This document shows positions 9,681 to 19,122 of a stretch of DNA of 34,342 nucleotides, in pieces. This stretch comes from Pseudomonadota bacterium. Lineage in GTDB: Bacteria > Pseudomonadota > Gammaproteobacteria > Steroidobacterales > Woeseiaceae. The stretch covers positions 1-34,342 of the forward strand of contig JADFLJ010000005.1 of NCBI GenBank assembly GCA_022564475.1, read 5' to 3'. Made by a program: the position numbers and the translations under genes. Under the pieces are notes generated by a model, which worked only from the letters and a program-made list of their open reading frames with translations, was not told where the DNA came from and did no database searches. Each line of letters starts with the position of its first letter. Position 1 is the first letter of the stretch.

Positions 9681-11033
9681 CTATCCTGTCAGAGTTCTTA
9701 ACAAATTCAAATAATCGTTGTCGATGCGCTTTTCGGTTTCCCGCAAGGACTCAATTCTACGACAACCGTGCAGGACCGTTGTATGGTCCCGACCACCAAA
9801 GGCATCACCAATTTCCGGCAGGCTGTGGCTCGTTAATTCTTTTGACAGCGCCATGGCAAATTGTCTGGGTCGTGCAATTGACCGATTGCGCTTCTTGGAT
9901 AACAAATCGGCAACGCGAATCTTAAAATAGTCTGCAACTGTTTTCTGTATGTTTTCAATGGATACAAGGCGATCTTGCAGCGCCAGCAAATCACGCAGCG
10001 CCTCTTTCGCAAAGGCCACGGTAATTTCGCGACCTGTGAAACGAGAGTTGGCGATTACGCGCCGCAAGGCTCCTTCGAGTTCACGAACATTTGAGCGAAT
10101 TCGTTTCGCAATAAAAAAAGCCACCTCATTCGGTAGTTCTACATCATCGGCGGCTGCCTTACTCATTAATATAGCCACGGATGTTTCCAGCTCGGGCGGC
10201 TCGATGCAGACCGTCAGCCCCCAGCCAAAACGTGACTTGAGCCGCTCTTCAAGGCCGTTGACCTCTTTGGGGTAACGATCACAGGTTAAAACGATCTGCC
10301 GGTGTCCCTCGAGCAAGGCATTAAAGGTGTGAAAAAATTCTTCCTGGGAGCGCTCCTTGCCGGCGAAAAACTGAATGTCGTCAATCAGCAAGGCATCGAG
10401 CGATCTGTAAGAGCGCTTGAACTCGGAAATTGAATTGTGTTGCAGGCCTTTCACCATGTCCCCAACAAAGCGCTCGGAGTGCACATAGGCAACGCGGGCG
10501 TTTGGCTTGTGCGCAAGAATGGCGTTGCCGATGGCATGCATCAGATGGGTCTTACCCAGCCCGACGCCACCGTAGATAAACAGCGGATTGTAGGATTTAC
10601 CGGGATTCTCGCTTACCTGGGTGGCCGCAGCCCTGGCGAGCTGGTTGCTCTTGCCCTCGACAAAACTATCAAACGTAAAGATTGGACTCAGGCGAGAAGC
10701 GACCTTTGGCGGCAGCGGGGCCGTTGCCTCAAAAACGACAGGCCGCACCGATGTTGTAGCCGGACCCTCGGGTTTCTGCCGGGAGCCGACCTCCAGCAGG
10801 ACTTTGATGTTGCGGCCGGAGCCATCAACGAGCTCCAGAATACGCTCGATGTAATGTTCCTGCAGCCAGTCAACGACGAAACGATTCGGCGCCAGCAACC
10901 GCAATTCAAACTCGTTTTCTTCGGCCTGCAGGGGCCGAATCCAGGTATTAAACTGTTGTTCGGGCAGCTCCGCCTGCAGCGATCGCACGCAGCGGCTCCA
11001 GAGCGTTTTTTCGGTCGGTAACGAAGTCCCCAC
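9681..11033 (-). CDS. dnaA: Chromosomal replication initiator protein DnaA
   Basis: DnaA binds DnaA boxes and opens the origin. The 450-aa protein has domain I ([22 protein letters not shown], about 11-32), a linker near 85-115, the AAA+ domain with Walker A GGVGLGKT (155-162) and Walker B LLIDDI (215-220), and the C-terminal DNA-binding helix with [14 protein letters not shown]. The start is GTG at 11033 (GTG GGG ACT); no strong ribosome site is visible upstream, so the start could differ by a few codons. The gene is divergent from rpmH across 211 bp and leads the dnaA-dnaN-recF block. Confidence 0.98.
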   Translation of the reverse strand: MGTSLPTEKTLWSRCVRSLQAELPEQQFNTWIRPLQAEENEFELRLLAPNRFVVDWLQEHYIERILELVDGSGRNIKVLLEVGSRQKPEGPATTSVRPVVFEATAPLPPKVASRLSPIFTFDSFVEGKSNQLARAAATQVSENPGKSYNPLFIYGGVGLGKTHLMHAIGNAILAHKPNARVAYVHSERFVGDMVKGLQHNSISEFKRSYRSLDALLIDDIQFFAGKERSQEEFFHTFNALLEGHRQIVLTCDRYPKEVNGLEERLKSRFGWGLTVCIEPPELETSVAILMSKAAADDVELPNEVAFFIAKRIRSNVRELEGALRRVIANSRFTGREITVAFAKEALRDLLALQDRLVSIENIQKTVADYFKIRVADLLSKKRNRSIARPRQFAMALSKELTSHSLPEIGDAFGGRDHTTVLHGCRRIESLRETEKRIDNDYLNLLRTLTG

Positions 11034-11157
11034 AGAACACCAGAAAAGAGGTTGGCGAGAAAGCAGATCGGGCAGTCTATACGGCTTTTAGCGGTGCCGC
11101 CACAGTCCACGATGCTTGTTGGCAAATCAGCTAAAAGACTAACCGCCACGTTCTCTA

Positions 11158-11186
11158 TTGACAGCTTGCAGGCTGCCACGTACCCT
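11158..11186 (+). promoter_or_regulatory. Probable rpmH promoter
   Basis: TTGACA at 11158-11163 is a perfect -35 hexamer. A 17-nt spacer leads to TACCCT at 11181-11186, a weak -10. A second TTGACC at 11201 with CATAAA at 11223 is possible but would leave a leader of only about 10 nt. Confidence 0.4.
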
Positions 11187-11244
11187 TGCCGCCCTTTTGT
11201 TTGACCGGGTTTTTTTGCCCGACATAAATCCAGGTACCAGGCAG

Positions 11245-11379
11245 ATGAAACGTACGTATCAGCCCAGCAAATTGAAGCGCGCCCGCACGCACGGTTTTCG
11301 TGCCCGCATGGCGACCAAGGCAGGTCGCCTCGTTATCAAGCGCCGCCGGGCAAAAGGCCGCGCGAAGCTGACGCCGTAG
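11245..11379 (+). CDS. rpmH: 50S ribosomal protein L34
   Basis: L34 is a 44-aa basic protein of the large ribosomal subunit. The sequence [20 protein letters not shown] is the conserved family start, and the rest reads [22 protein letters not shown]. The ATG at 11245 is chosen by homology; an AGG-containing ribosome site lies a few nt upstream, and the open frame that continues back to 11158 is not part of L34. It heads the conserved rightward rpmH-rnpA-yidC-mnmE block. Confidence 0.98.
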   Translation: MKRTYQPSKLKRARTHGFRARMATKAGRLVIKRRRAKGRAKLTP

Positions 11380-11389
11380 TCGGCCACTA

Positions 11390-11812
11390 TTGGCATCAAG
11401 CGCCAACGCGGCCGTCTTGCCGGCAAGCAAAAAATCCGATTTGGAACGCAACCCTCGGCACCGATTCAGCAAAGACTGTCGGTTGCTGGATGCTGCGTCG
11501 TTCGGCCGCGTGTTTGAGAAAGCAACGCGCAGCCGTGATAAATGGTTTACGGTGCTGTGCCGTAAAAACGAACTCGATAAATCCCGACTTGGTTTGGCGA
11601 TATCGAAGAAACAATGCAAGAAGGCAACAGCGCGCAACCGCCTCAAACGAATTATCCGGGAATCGTTTCGCCACCATCAGGCGGCTCTCGAAGGCCTGGA
11701 CATTGTAGTAATGAACAAGATGTCGGCAGCGCACGAGCGCAACGACATTCTCGTGGATAGCCTCGAGAAACACTGGCAACAATGCCGCAGCAAAACGGCC
11801 GGGCAGGAATAA
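11390..11812 (+). CDS. rnpA: Ribonuclease P protein component
   Basis: RnpA is the protein cofactor of RNase P, which trims the 5' leader of tRNA precursors. The product has the family core: RFSKDCRLLDAASFGRVFEKATRSRD, then RLGLAISKKQCKKATARNRLKRIIRESFR, where the RNxxKRxxRExFR motif binds the RNA. The start is uncertain. The longest frame opens with TTG at 11390, giving 140 aa; TTG codons at 11417 and 11441 would give shorter forms closer to the common family start, and none has a clear ribosome site. It lies 10 bp after rpmH and 7 bp before yidC. Confidence 0.95.
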   Translation: MASSANAAVLPASKKSDLERNPRHRFSKDCRLLDAASFGRVFEKATRSRDKWFTVLCRKNELDKSRLGLAISKKQCKKATARNRLKRIIRESFRHHQAALEGLDIVVMNKMSAAHERNDILVDSLEKHWQQCRSKTAGQE

Positions 11813-11819
11813 AGGAAGA

Positions 11820-13523
11820 ATGGACAATCAACGACTGATTATCTGGGGATTCTTCGCCGTCATGGCGTATCTGACCTGGCAAACGTGGATGGAGGAATAC
11901 GGATCCAAAGCACAGGCGCCCATAGCGACGACAGAGGGCGCTGCTTTGCCGGTTGATAAGCTCGACGCGCTGCCCGAGCTCGGCATCGAGGACGGCGAGC
12001 TGCCATCGGTAACGGCCGCCACGGGGCCCGTAAACACCGCAGAGACGGGAACCGAACAGGGCAGCATAATCGTCGTTACAACCGATGTTCTTGAGCTCGA
12101 AATCAACACGCGCGGCGGAACAATTCAAAAGGCGACGATGCTCGAGTATCCGGTTGCGAAAGACCGGCCGGACGAAAAGGTTAAACTGCTCAACACGGAG
12201 CCAGGCGATCACGGCGCCATACGCAGTTGGCTGCGCAGCGCAAATGGCGCCGCGACGGATGCCAACACGCTTTATGCGGCATCAGCAAGAAATTTCGACC
12301 TTGGTGATCAGGACGAACTCGTTGTATCGCTGACAATGACCGATGCGTCGGGGTTGAGCTTCGAGAAGCGCTTCATTCTGACACGAGGCAGCTACGCGAT
12401 CGCGCTGCAACAGGACGTACGCAATAATAGTGAGACCACCTGGCGCGGCGACCAGGTCACACAATTACAGCGCCGGTCTTATGAGCAAGAGCGCTCCATG
12501 TTCGACGTTGATTCCTACTCTTTCGACGGCGCGCTGGTTTTCTATGGCGATAAAGCTGAAAAAATCAAACGCAAGGAGCTGCTTGACGAGGAGCCGCTGA
12601 ATTTCACCAGCGACAATGGCTGGTACGCATCCATTCAGCACCATTTCCTGACGGCAATTGTCCCGACGGTCGGCAGCACCCACATCTTCCAGGTTCGCAT
12701 CGACGGCAACAACCTCACGGCCAGCGTCATTAGTGCGGCGCAATCAGTCGCGCCAGGCGAATCCGCGAGCTTCGATGAAACCTTGTTCATTGGACCGAAG
12801 TTGCAGTCGCAGCTGGACGAGCTGCACCCGAAACTAAAACTTAGCGTCGATTATGGCTGGCTCGTCATTCTGTCGCAGCCGATGTTCTGGTTGCTGTCGT
12901 GGATCCACGGCTTTGTCGGCAACTGGGGCTGGTCGATTATCGGCGTCACGATCCTGATCAAACTTGCGTTTTACAAGCTGACCGAAGCCAGTGGCCGCTC
13001 GATGGCGAAGATGCGCGAAATTCAGCCGCGCATGAAAGCCCTGCAGGAACGTTACAAAGACGACAAGCAGGCGCTGTCACAGGCCATGATGGATCTCTAC
13101 AAACGAGAGAAAGTGAATCCTGCGGCGGGGTGTTTGCCGATTCTTATCCAGATGCCGTTTTTCCTTTCGTTCTACTGGGTGTTGGTCGAATCGGTGGAAA
13201 TGCGTCAGGCGCCGTTCGCACTTTGGATTACCGACCTGTCATCGCGCGATCCGTTTTTTATCCTGCCCCTTATCATGGGTGCAGCGATGCTGTTTCAGCA
13301 AAGGCTGAACCCGGCGCCCGCGGATCCCGTGCAGGCTCGCGTCATGCAAATCATGCCGATCATGTTCACAGGCTTCTTCGCCTTCTTCCCGTCGGGCCTC
13401 GTACTCTACTGGGTGACCAACACACTGTTGTCGATCGCTCAGCAGTGGAAGATCAACAAGGTCGTTCACGCAGAGACCGCCGCGCGCAAACAGCACAAGG
13501 GTAAAAAGAAAAAGGCCGACTAG
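11820..13523 (+). CDS. yidC: Membrane protein insertase YidC
   Basis: YidC inserts and folds inner-membrane proteins with or without SecYEG. The 567-aa protein has an N-terminal membrane helix (about 6-22), a large periplasmic beta domain (about 60-340), and the Oxa1-type core with further helices from about residue 348, including GWSIIGVTILIKLAFYKLTEASGRSMAKM, then NPAAGCLPILIQMPFFLSFYWVL and FFPSGLVLYWVTNTLLSIAQQW. It ends in a lysine-rich tail that may contact ribosomes. An ATG with a GGAAGA ribosome site 7 bp after rnpA marks the start. The yidD gene usually found between rnpA and yidC is absent here. Confidence 0.98.
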   Translation: MDNQRLIIWGFFAVMAYLTWQTWMEEYGSKAQAPIATTEGAALPVDKLDALPELGIEDGELPSVTAATGPVNTAETGTEQGSIIVVTTDVLELEINTRGGTIQKATMLEYPVAKDRPDEKVKLLNTEPGDHGAIRSWLRSANGAATDANTLYAASARNFDLGDQDELVVSLTMTDASGLSFEKRFILTRGSYAIALQQDVRNNSETTWRGDQVTQLQRRSYEQERSMFDVDSYSFDGALVFYGDKAEKIKRKELLDEEPLNFTSDNGWYASIQHHFLTAIVPTVGSTHIFQVRIDGNNLTASVISAAQSVAPGESASFDETLFIGPKLQSQLDELHPKLKLSVDYGWLVILSQPMFWLLSWIHGFVGNWGWSIIGVTILIKLAFYKLTEASGRSMAKMREIQPRMKALQERYKDDKQALSQAMMDLYKREKVNPAAGCLPILIQMPFFLSFYWVLVESVEMRQAPFALWITDLSSRDPFFILPLIMGAAMLFQQRLNPAPADPVQARVMQIMPIMFTGFFAFFPSGLVLYWVTNTLLSIAQQWKINKVVHAETAARKQHKGKKKKAD

Positions 13524-13580
13524 CGCTCACCCGGTCGCGCGGACCTGCAGCGCGGCTCCGGCTGTGGTCTTATTGTCATC

Positions 13581-14909
13581 ATGATTGGTCCGACGGACAC
13601 CATCGTCTCAGCAGCTACCCCGCCGGGGACGGGCGGAATCGGCATCGTGCGAATATCCGGAAACGACGCACCGCGGATCGGTCAGCTCATGCTGGGTGAC
13701 CTGCCGCAACCGCGCGTTGCCACGCTGTGTGACTTCATCGCGCCCGATGGCGAGCCCATTGATAACGGCATCGCGCTGTATTTTCCGGCGCAGGCCTCGT
13801 TTACGGGCGAGCCCGTCGTTGAGCTGCACGGCCACGGCGGGCCCGTTGTCGTGTCCCTGGTTGTCGACGCAGCCGTCGCCAATGGTGCGCGCCTCGCGGA
13901 GCCGGGGGAGTTTTCCAAGCGCGCATTCCTGAACGGCAAGCTGGACCTCGCACAGGCAGAGGCTATCGCGGACCTCATTGCAAGCGGAACGTCACAGGCC
14001 GCGCGCGCCGCGCTGCGCTCATTGAGCGGCGAGTTTTCCGACGCCGTTAATGCGCTCGTCAGCCAGATTACGGATTTGCGAGTACACGTTGAGGCGGCGA
14101 TCGACTTTCCTGAAGAAGAGATCGATTTCCTGTCCGACAAAAAACTGCAGCAGCGCGTAAGCGATTGTGCGAAAGCATTCGAAAAATTACTGGCAACTGC
14201 GACGGTCGGTCGCGTACTGCGAGATGGCTATCAGGTCGTGTTGGTTGGCAGGCCCAACGCGGGCAAGTCCAGCCTGATGAACCGGCTGAGCGGAGAGGAC
14301 ACGGCAATCGTCACCGAAATAGCCGGTACCACGAGGGACATCCTGCGTGAAAACATCAACATTGATGGCCTTGCCGTCGAGCTGATCGACACGGCGGGCC
14401 TGCGCGACAATCCCGACATTATTGAACAGGAGGGCATGCGACGTGCGCGCGAAGCGATGGCGAGCGCTGACGCCGTGCTCTGGATTCAGGACGCCAGCGA
14501 CACCGACGCCGAAGACTTGTGCGAGACGCTCCCGGAGGGCGTGCCGGTCATCGTCGTGCGCAACAAGTCGGACCTGGTGGATGAAGATCTGTCGGGCGAA
14601 GGCGTGGTTGTGTTGTCGGCGAAGACCGGAGACGGCATAGAACAGCTTCGCGACAGCATCCGCACACTTGCGGGTTACAAGAATCTCGGGGAGGGGTCAC
14701 TTACTGCACGGCGACGGCATGTCGACGCGCTGCAACGCGCCGCCGAGCATTTTTACGCGGGGCGAAAGGCATTAAGTGAAAACGCTGCCGGTGAAATACT
14801 CGCCGAGGAGCTGCGCATCGCACAGCAGTCGCTGGGTGAAATAACCGGGGCGGTCTCGTCCGATGACTTACTGGGTCGAATATTCGCGGATTTCTGTATC
14901 GGCAAATAA
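13581..14909 (+). CDS. mnmE: tRNA modification GTPase MnmE (TrmE)
   Basis: MnmE acts with MnmG to add the 5-carboxymethylaminomethyl group to wobble uridine 34 of certain tRNAs. The 442-aa protein has the N-terminal folate-binding domain (DTIVSAATPPGTGGIGIVRISG), an alpha-helical middle, and an inserted G domain with G1 GRPNAGKSS (223-231), G2 GTTRD (249-253), G3 DTAG (270-273) and G4 NKSD. It ends in FCIGK with the catalytic cysteine. The gene is 57 bp after yidC. The partner gene mnmG is also in this window but more than 4 kb away, beyond an oppositely oriented operon. Confidence 0.98.
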   Translation: MIGPTDTIVSAATPPGTGGIGIVRISGNDAPRIGQLMLGDLPQPRVATLCDFIAPDGEPIDNGIALYFPAQASFTGEPVVELHGHGGPVVVSLVVDAAVANGARLAEPGEFSKRAFLNGKLDLAQAEAIADLIASGTSQAARAALRSLSGEFSDAVNALVSQITDLRVHVEAAIDFPEEEIDFLSDKKLQQRVSDCAKAFEKLLATATVGRVLRDGYQVVLVGRPNAGKSSLMNRLSGEDTAIVTEIAGTTRDILRENINIDGLAVELIDTAGLRDNPDIIEQEGMRRAREAMASADAVLWIQDASDTDAEDLCETLPEGVPVIVVRNKSDLVDEDLSGEGVVVLSAKTGDGIEQLRDSIRTLAGYKNLGEGSLTARRRHVDALQRAAEHFYAGRKALSENAAGEILAEELRIAQQSLGEITGAVSSDDLLGRIFADFCIGK

Positions 14910-15036
14910 TCAGTGCGTTAAGCGCGCCCCGGCGGACTCAAAAGGGGAATCATTCGCTATTCATCTGTCGTACATCATGTATGTGCATCCTGTGTGGCGC
15001 ACGATTATCTTGGGTAAATTCAGGAAGGAAAATCAC

Positions 15037-15609
15037 ATGTTCAGATCTATCGGTATTATTTCGCTGCTGGCGCTGACGGCGCCCGCACTGGCAGAGGGTC
15101 CCAGCTACAATTACTTCGAAGGCGCGTATCAACGCGTCGATATTGATGACAATTTCATCAATGTTGATGGCGACGGCTTTAGCATTGGCGGTTCGATTGA
15201 GCTCGCTGAAAACTGGCACTTCTTCGGCGGCTACGGTAGCACCGACTTTGATTTCGGTATCGACCTTGACGAACTGTCGATTGGCGGTGGTTTTCATACT
15301 GACCTGACGCCGACGCTCGACTTCGTCGCCAACCTTGCCTATGTGCGTCTCGACGCGAGCGCGAACGGCTTCTCACTCGACGACGATGGCATCGGTGCTG
15401 AAATTGGCTTGCGCTCGATGCTGTCCGACAGCCTCGAGCTTGCAGGCTTCATTCAGTACATCGATCTGGGCGACAGCGGCGATGAGACATCGCTCCGTGG
15501 TGAGGCGTGGTACAGCTTCACCGAAAACTTTGCGGTCGGATTGAATGTGGGCGCGGGTGACGACGTACTGCGCTATGGTATCGGCGCGCGGTTTTACTTC
15601 GGTGACTAG
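15037..15609 (+). CDS. Small outer-membrane beta-barrel protein, function unknown
   Basis: The 190-aa product begins with a clear signal peptide (MFRSIGIISLLALTAPALA, cleavage near 19-20). The rest alternates polar and hydrophobic residues in short strands separated by acidic glycine-rich turns (for example FSIGGSIELAENWHFFGGYG and LSIGGGFHTDLTPTLDFVANLAY) and ends in an aromatic strand, YGIGARFYFGD. This fits an eight-stranded OmpA/OmpX-like barrel. I chose the ATG at 15037 because AGGAAGGA lies 7 nt upstream and the signal peptide begins there; the frame is open further back into mnmE. The role may be structural or small-molecule passage, but nothing in the sequence decides it. Confidence 0.85.
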   Translation: MFRSIGIISLLALTAPALAEGPSYNYFEGAYQRVDIDDNFINVDGDGFSIGGSIELAENWHFFGGYGSTDFDFGIDLDELSIGGGFHTDLTPTLDFVANLAYVRLDASANGFSLDDDGIGAEIGLRSMLSDSLELAGFIQYIDLGDSGDETSLRGEAWYSFTENFAVGLNVGAGDDVLRYGIGARFYFGD

Positions 15610-15625
15610 TCTGGCGTGTTGGCGT

Positions 15626-15651
15626 CCCGGCCGCGCACCGTCGCGGTCGGG
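15626..15651. terminator. Hairpin between convergent genes
   Basis: CCCGGCCGCG (15626-15635) and CGCGGTCGGG (15642-15651) form a 10-bp stem (one G-T pair) with a 6-nt loop. It lies between the barrel gene and the convergent NatB-like gene. The following T-rich tract is short (GCGGTATTT), so Rho-independent function is uncertain. Confidence 0.5.
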
Positions 15652-15660
15652 GCGGTATTT

Positions 15661-16842
15661 CTAGCCGAGCAGGCCCTCGCGGCGATAAAGGCGTGCGCAC
15701 AGCCACGTTAACAAGCCGCCGAGGAGCAGCGTACTCGTCACCGAAATAACGACGTGCAGCACGTTGACGGGCTCATTCTTAACCATGTTGATCAGTAACA
15801 GGTGTTGACTCAGGCTGGGCACGAACATGAATTCGAGTCGCGGCCGTAAGGTGAGAAGGCTAACAATAAGAATTGGCAGCGTTGGCGCGAGCAACACGAC
15901 GCTAAGCCAGGTTTGCGCTTCCTTGTAGCTCTTCGTAAACGACGCCACCAGAGTCATTACTGACGCACCCAGGAGAATAAAAGGTGCAAGCAGGAAAAAC
16001 GCGGCAACAACGACCTTCGGCCCGAAGTTCGGCGTCATTCCCAGTTCCTGCAGCGGTATGAACTTCAGCGCGAAGAAAAACGATATCAGGCTTAGCATCA
16101 GTGACAGGGCCATGAACAAACAGGTGGCAATAATTTTCCCGAGGATGAGGCGGTCGCGCGTGACGGGCAGCGCAAGCAAGGGCTCAAGCGAGCCGCGTTC
16201 GCGTTCGCCCGCCGTCGTGTCGATCGCGAGATACATGCCGCCCATGAGCATCGCGAAAATAAAGAAGTAGCTCATCATCCCGAGCAGAATGCCCGAGCGA
16301 CCCGAGGCCGTTGATACGTCAATGTCGTCGATATTGAGAGGCCGCAAGACCAGCGGGCTGACGCCCCGCGCCGACAAGCGAATTGCAGCAAGCTCCTGGT
16401 TGTAGGCATACAACACGTTTCTTACGCGACGCGCGTCGCGATCGGCCGCGGTGTTCGCCCGGTCCGAGACCAGCTCAACTTTCGCCGGTATGCCGTTTGC
16501 CATTTGTTCGCCGTAGCCCCCCGGAATTATGATGACAACATCGTGCAGGCCGCTCTTGACGCTTGCGACGGCCGCCTCGCGGTCTTCGGGCGCCTCGATA
16601 ATTTTCAGGTTGCGGCTTTTCAGGTAATCGATGAGCGTAGGTGCATACTCGACGCCGAGGACCGGCAGCTCCAGCGTCTTTTCGACGTCCGACAAGGAGC
16701 GCTCTATCGAAAGATTGATGACAAAAGCAAACAACAGCGGACCGAACAACGGACCCATGAGCAGAGCTGAGGCGAGCGTGCGACGATCGCGAAAGTTATC
16801 GAGTACCTCTTTGCTGAAAACCGTGAATATCGTTCTTATCAT
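15661..16842 (-). CDS. NatB-like ABC transporter permease
   Basis: The 393-aa protein has one membrane helix near the N-terminus (about 22-45), a large extracytoplasmic domain (about 50-185), and a cluster of helices from about 187 to the end. The motif LAIDTTAGERERGSLEPLLALPVTR is typical of the ABC-2 type NatB (sodium export) permease subfamily. It would pair with the ATPase encoded just upstream: the ATG overlaps its stop codon (ATGA). NatAB exports sodium in Bacillus; in proteobacteria the substrate is usually unproven, so I assign only the family. Confidence 0.88.
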   Translation of the reverse strand: MIRTIFTVFSKEVLDNFRDRRTLASALLMGPLFGPLLFAFVINLSIERSLSDVEKTLELPVLGVEYAPTLIDYLKSRNLKIIEAPEDREAAVASVKSGLHDVVIIIPGGYGEQMANGIPAKVELVSDRANTAADRDARRVRNVLYAYNQELAAIRLSARGVSPLVLRPLNIDDIDVSTASGRSGILLGMMSYFFIFAMLMGGMYLAIDTTAGERERGSLEPLLALPVTRDRLILGKIIATCLFMALSLMLSLISFFFALKFIPLQELGMTPNFGPKVVVAAFFLLAPFILLGASVMTLVASFTKSYKEAQTWLSVVLLAPTLPILIVSLLTLRPRLEFMFVPSLSQHLLLINMVKNEPVNVLHVVISVTSTLLLGGLLTWLCARLYRREGLLG

Positions 16843-17567
16843 TCCGGCGACACCCGGTGAATTGCAGCAACAAAGGCATCTTCCAGGTCGTCGCAGCCCG
16901 TTTGCTCCCGAATGCCCTCGGCGGTGTCGTCAATTGCGACGCGGCCATCGGCGATGATGACGATGTCATCACAGAGCGCGGCAACTTCCTGCATCACATG
17001 ACTTGAGAACAACACGCAACGGCCCGCGTCTTTGAGTTTCAATATCAGCTCACGCAAAGAGCGCGTAGCCATGACGTCGAGGCCGTTCGAGGGCTCGTCG
17101 AGAATGACGTTTTGCGGATCGTGTACCAGCGCGCGCGCTAATGCGACCTTGGTGCGCTGGCCTTGCGAAAAGCCCTTGGTGCGCCGGTCCGCGAAGTCCT
17201 TGATCTCCAGCAGATCAACAATGTTTTCGACACGCTCTTCGATGTTGCCACGCTCGATGCCGCACAGACTTGCGAAGTACGCAATGTTCTCGCGTGCCGT
17301 CAGGTGAGGGTAAAGCCCCGCGCCGTGTGGCAGCGTGCCCGTGCAGCGCCGCGCATCCAGGCTGCTCTTGACGACGTCATGGCCGTCGATGCTCGCGCTG
17401 CCTGCGTCCGGCTTCATGACCGTGTACAAGATTCGCAAGGTCGTCGACTTGCCGGCGCCGTTCGGTCCAAGCAAGCCCGTCACCCTGCCGTCGGGGGCCT
17501 CGAAGCTGATGCCGCGCACAGCACGAACCGAGCCGAAGGACTTGTGAATCCCGTCAACCCTGATCAT
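16839..17567 (-). CDS. NatA-like ABC transporter ATPase
   Basis: The 242-aa ATPase has Walker A GPNGAGKST (about 34-42), the phrase LPHGAGLYPHLTARENI typical of NatA-type ATPases, signature FSQGQ in place of LSGGQ, Walker B VILDEPSNGLD and a switch His (FSSHVMQE). It energises the permease encoded immediately downstream. The start codon overlaps the stop of the hydrolase gene by 4 nt (ATGA), so all three are one translationally coupled operon. The FSQGQ variation is common in this subfamily. Substrate unknown. Confidence 0.9.
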   Translation of the reverse strand: MIRVDGIHKSFGSVRAVRGISFEAPDGRVTGLLGPNGAGKSTTLRILYTVMKPDAGSASIDGHDVVKSSLDARRCTGTLPHGAGLYPHLTARENIAYFASLCGIERGNIEERVENIVDLLEIKDFADRRTKGFSQGQRTKVALARALVHDPQNVILDEPSNGLDVMATRSLRELILKLKDAGRCVLFSSHVMQEVAALCDDIVIIADGRVAIDDTAEGIREQTGCDDLEDAFVAAIHRVSPE

Positions 17568-19027
17568 GGCGCTGGCCCCGAGAAGTCGAGGAAAAACGGC
17601 ATGACGAAGCTAGCTCGCAAACACGCCGCGTCGCTGATTTCAAAAGTCGCGTTATCGATAAATTGCTCTACGATGCGCGGCATGCAGCCAACAGCGAGCT
17701 GACCGTGGCCCTGATGTTCACCGTTTAACAGCCATGCTTTTTTCAGGTTGCGTGCCGCCATGTCCGCGTAATGAGGTGGTGTGCTCGGGTCCGCCGTGCC
17801 CGAGAGCAGCAGCGTCGGAATGGCCGTGGACAGGGGCTGTTTGAAGTCCTCATCTATCGGTCCGGCGGGCCACACTGAACAAATGGCCTCGATGGCCCGG
17901 AGTTGCATCGTGCCCATGAAACTGCCCTCGAGAGCGGCCATATCGAACGCGGCCGGATTGAAGAAGGGCGCGTCTTCGGTACACAAGATGGTGTTGTGCA
18001 TGCCGATCGCCAGCGTTTCGGACAGCCTCATTAAGGTCATTTGATATTGCGCGACGAGCGGCGGGTAATTGCTATTTGATGCCTCGGAAACCAGCAACGG
18101 CAGCATGGCAATGGAGCGCGGCGAATACGCCAGCAAGCGAACCGTGGCGGCCAGCTCGGCTTGACCGAATTTGACCGACTCCACGCGGCCCGTGACCGGG
18201 TGCGCAACGCTGACGTTTACGGCTTTCTTGCTGAGCGTGTTCCTGAGTTTGACGAACGACGCGGCGACGTCAGGAAAGGCCGCGTCACATGCGGGGTCCG
18301 CCGCACAGCGGGCAAAGATGTTGTCGATCGCTTTTTGCGATTCGATCGCGATTTCAGGGCCGAGCGAGAGCTGCGGTGGCACCACGCCATCGAGGATTAT
18401 CGTGCGCGTCGAATCAGGATAACGCCGTGCGTAATGTTGTGCGACGCGCGTGCCGTAGGAAGCGCCGTACAAATTCAGTGTCGGATAACCCAGCGCTTTG
18501 CGGACGGCCTCGAGGTCTTGGACGGCGATACTGGTCGTGAAGTAACGCGGGTCGTAGGGCAGCGCATCCAGGCATTCCTGTGTGTACTTGATCGTGAGCT
18601 CGGCATCGAACTCATACTCATCGAGATCGTCGTCGATGGGGCAATCCATGCGCGCCGATTCGCCCGTGCCGCGCTGGTCGACGAGCAGGATGTCACGATT
18701 GCTGCGAACCCGCTCAAAGGCCGCGGCATAGCCCGAATAAAACTGCACAGCGCTTTGTCCAGGCCCACCCGCGAGCGGCACCAGCGGGTCTGCGTGTGGC
18801 TGAAGGTTTAGCGCAGGGACAACAGCGACGCGTAAGGAAATTGTCGGCGAGTCGGGATCGTCAGGATTCAGGGGGCGCTCAAAGCTGCCGCAGCGCGCTT
18901 TGATGCCCGGAAACGCCTCTCCGGCACTGATGCGGCACTCTTCCAGCTCCAGCTCCAGCGCAGCAACGGCAGGGCAGGAAAAGACGAACAAGAAGCTGAC
19001 CAGAACGCGCGTGCCGCTACGAAGCAT
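17564..19027 (-). CDS. Exported alpha/beta hydrolase (S33 tripeptidyl-aminopeptidase-like)
   Basis: The 487-aa product has a signal peptide ending near AVAA and an alpha/beta-hydrolase fold. The oxyanion loop is LAGGPGQS, the next conserved element is LVDQRGTGES, and the nucleophile elbow is GASYG with Ser190. The C-terminal part holds SGTADPSTPP (acid) and EHQGHG (His), as in the TAP-like family that releases N-terminal peptides or proline. Several cysteines suggest disulfides in the periplasm. I chose the ATG at 19027 because the signal peptide starts there; a TTG 7 codons upstream is less likely. It is the first gene of the operon with the NatAB-like transporter. Confidence 0.86.
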   Translation of the reverse strand: MLRSGTRVLVSFLFVFSCPAVAALELELEECRISAGEAFPGIKARCGSFERPLNPDDPDSPTISLRVAVVPALNLQPHADPLVPLAGGPGQSAVQFYSGYAAAFERVRSNRDILLVDQRGTGESARMDCPIDDDLDEYEFDAELTIKYTQECLDALPYDPRYFTTSIAVQDLEAVRKALGYPTLNLYGASYGTRVAQHYARRYPDSTRTIILDGVVPPQLSLGPEIAIESQKAIDNIFARCAADPACDAAFPDVAASFVKLRNTLSKKAVNVSVAHPVTGRVESVKFGQAELAATVRLLAYSPRSIAMLPLLVSEASNSNYPPLVAQYQMTLMRLSETLAIGMHNTILCTEDAPFFNPAAFDMAALEGSFMGTMQLRAIEAICSVWPAGPIDEDFKQPLSTAIPTLLLSGTADPSTPPHYADMAARNLKKAWLLNGEHQGHGQLAVGCMPRIVEQFIDNATFEISDAACLRASFVMPFFLDFSGPAP

Positions 19028-19082
19028 ACAGATAAGGGGCGATCCCAAGACGTTAGCTGAGGCGCGACATCTTGAGACCTGC

Positions 19083-19122
19083 GCCGCGGCAAGTAAAGAA
19101 GGGCCGCGGCAAGCGAAGAAGC
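19083..19122. repeat. Two 20-bp direct repeats
   Basis: Two adjacent copies of a 20-mer beginning GCCGCGGCAAG (19083-19102 and 19103-19122) differ at three positions. They lie in the 212-bp gap between the divergent hydrolase and mnmG genes. Confidence 0.65.

Noticed and set aside
11034-11244. Origin DNA upstream of dnaA
   Set aside because: I found no DnaA-box cluster there on either strand; the dnaA-dnaN gap is a better candidate.
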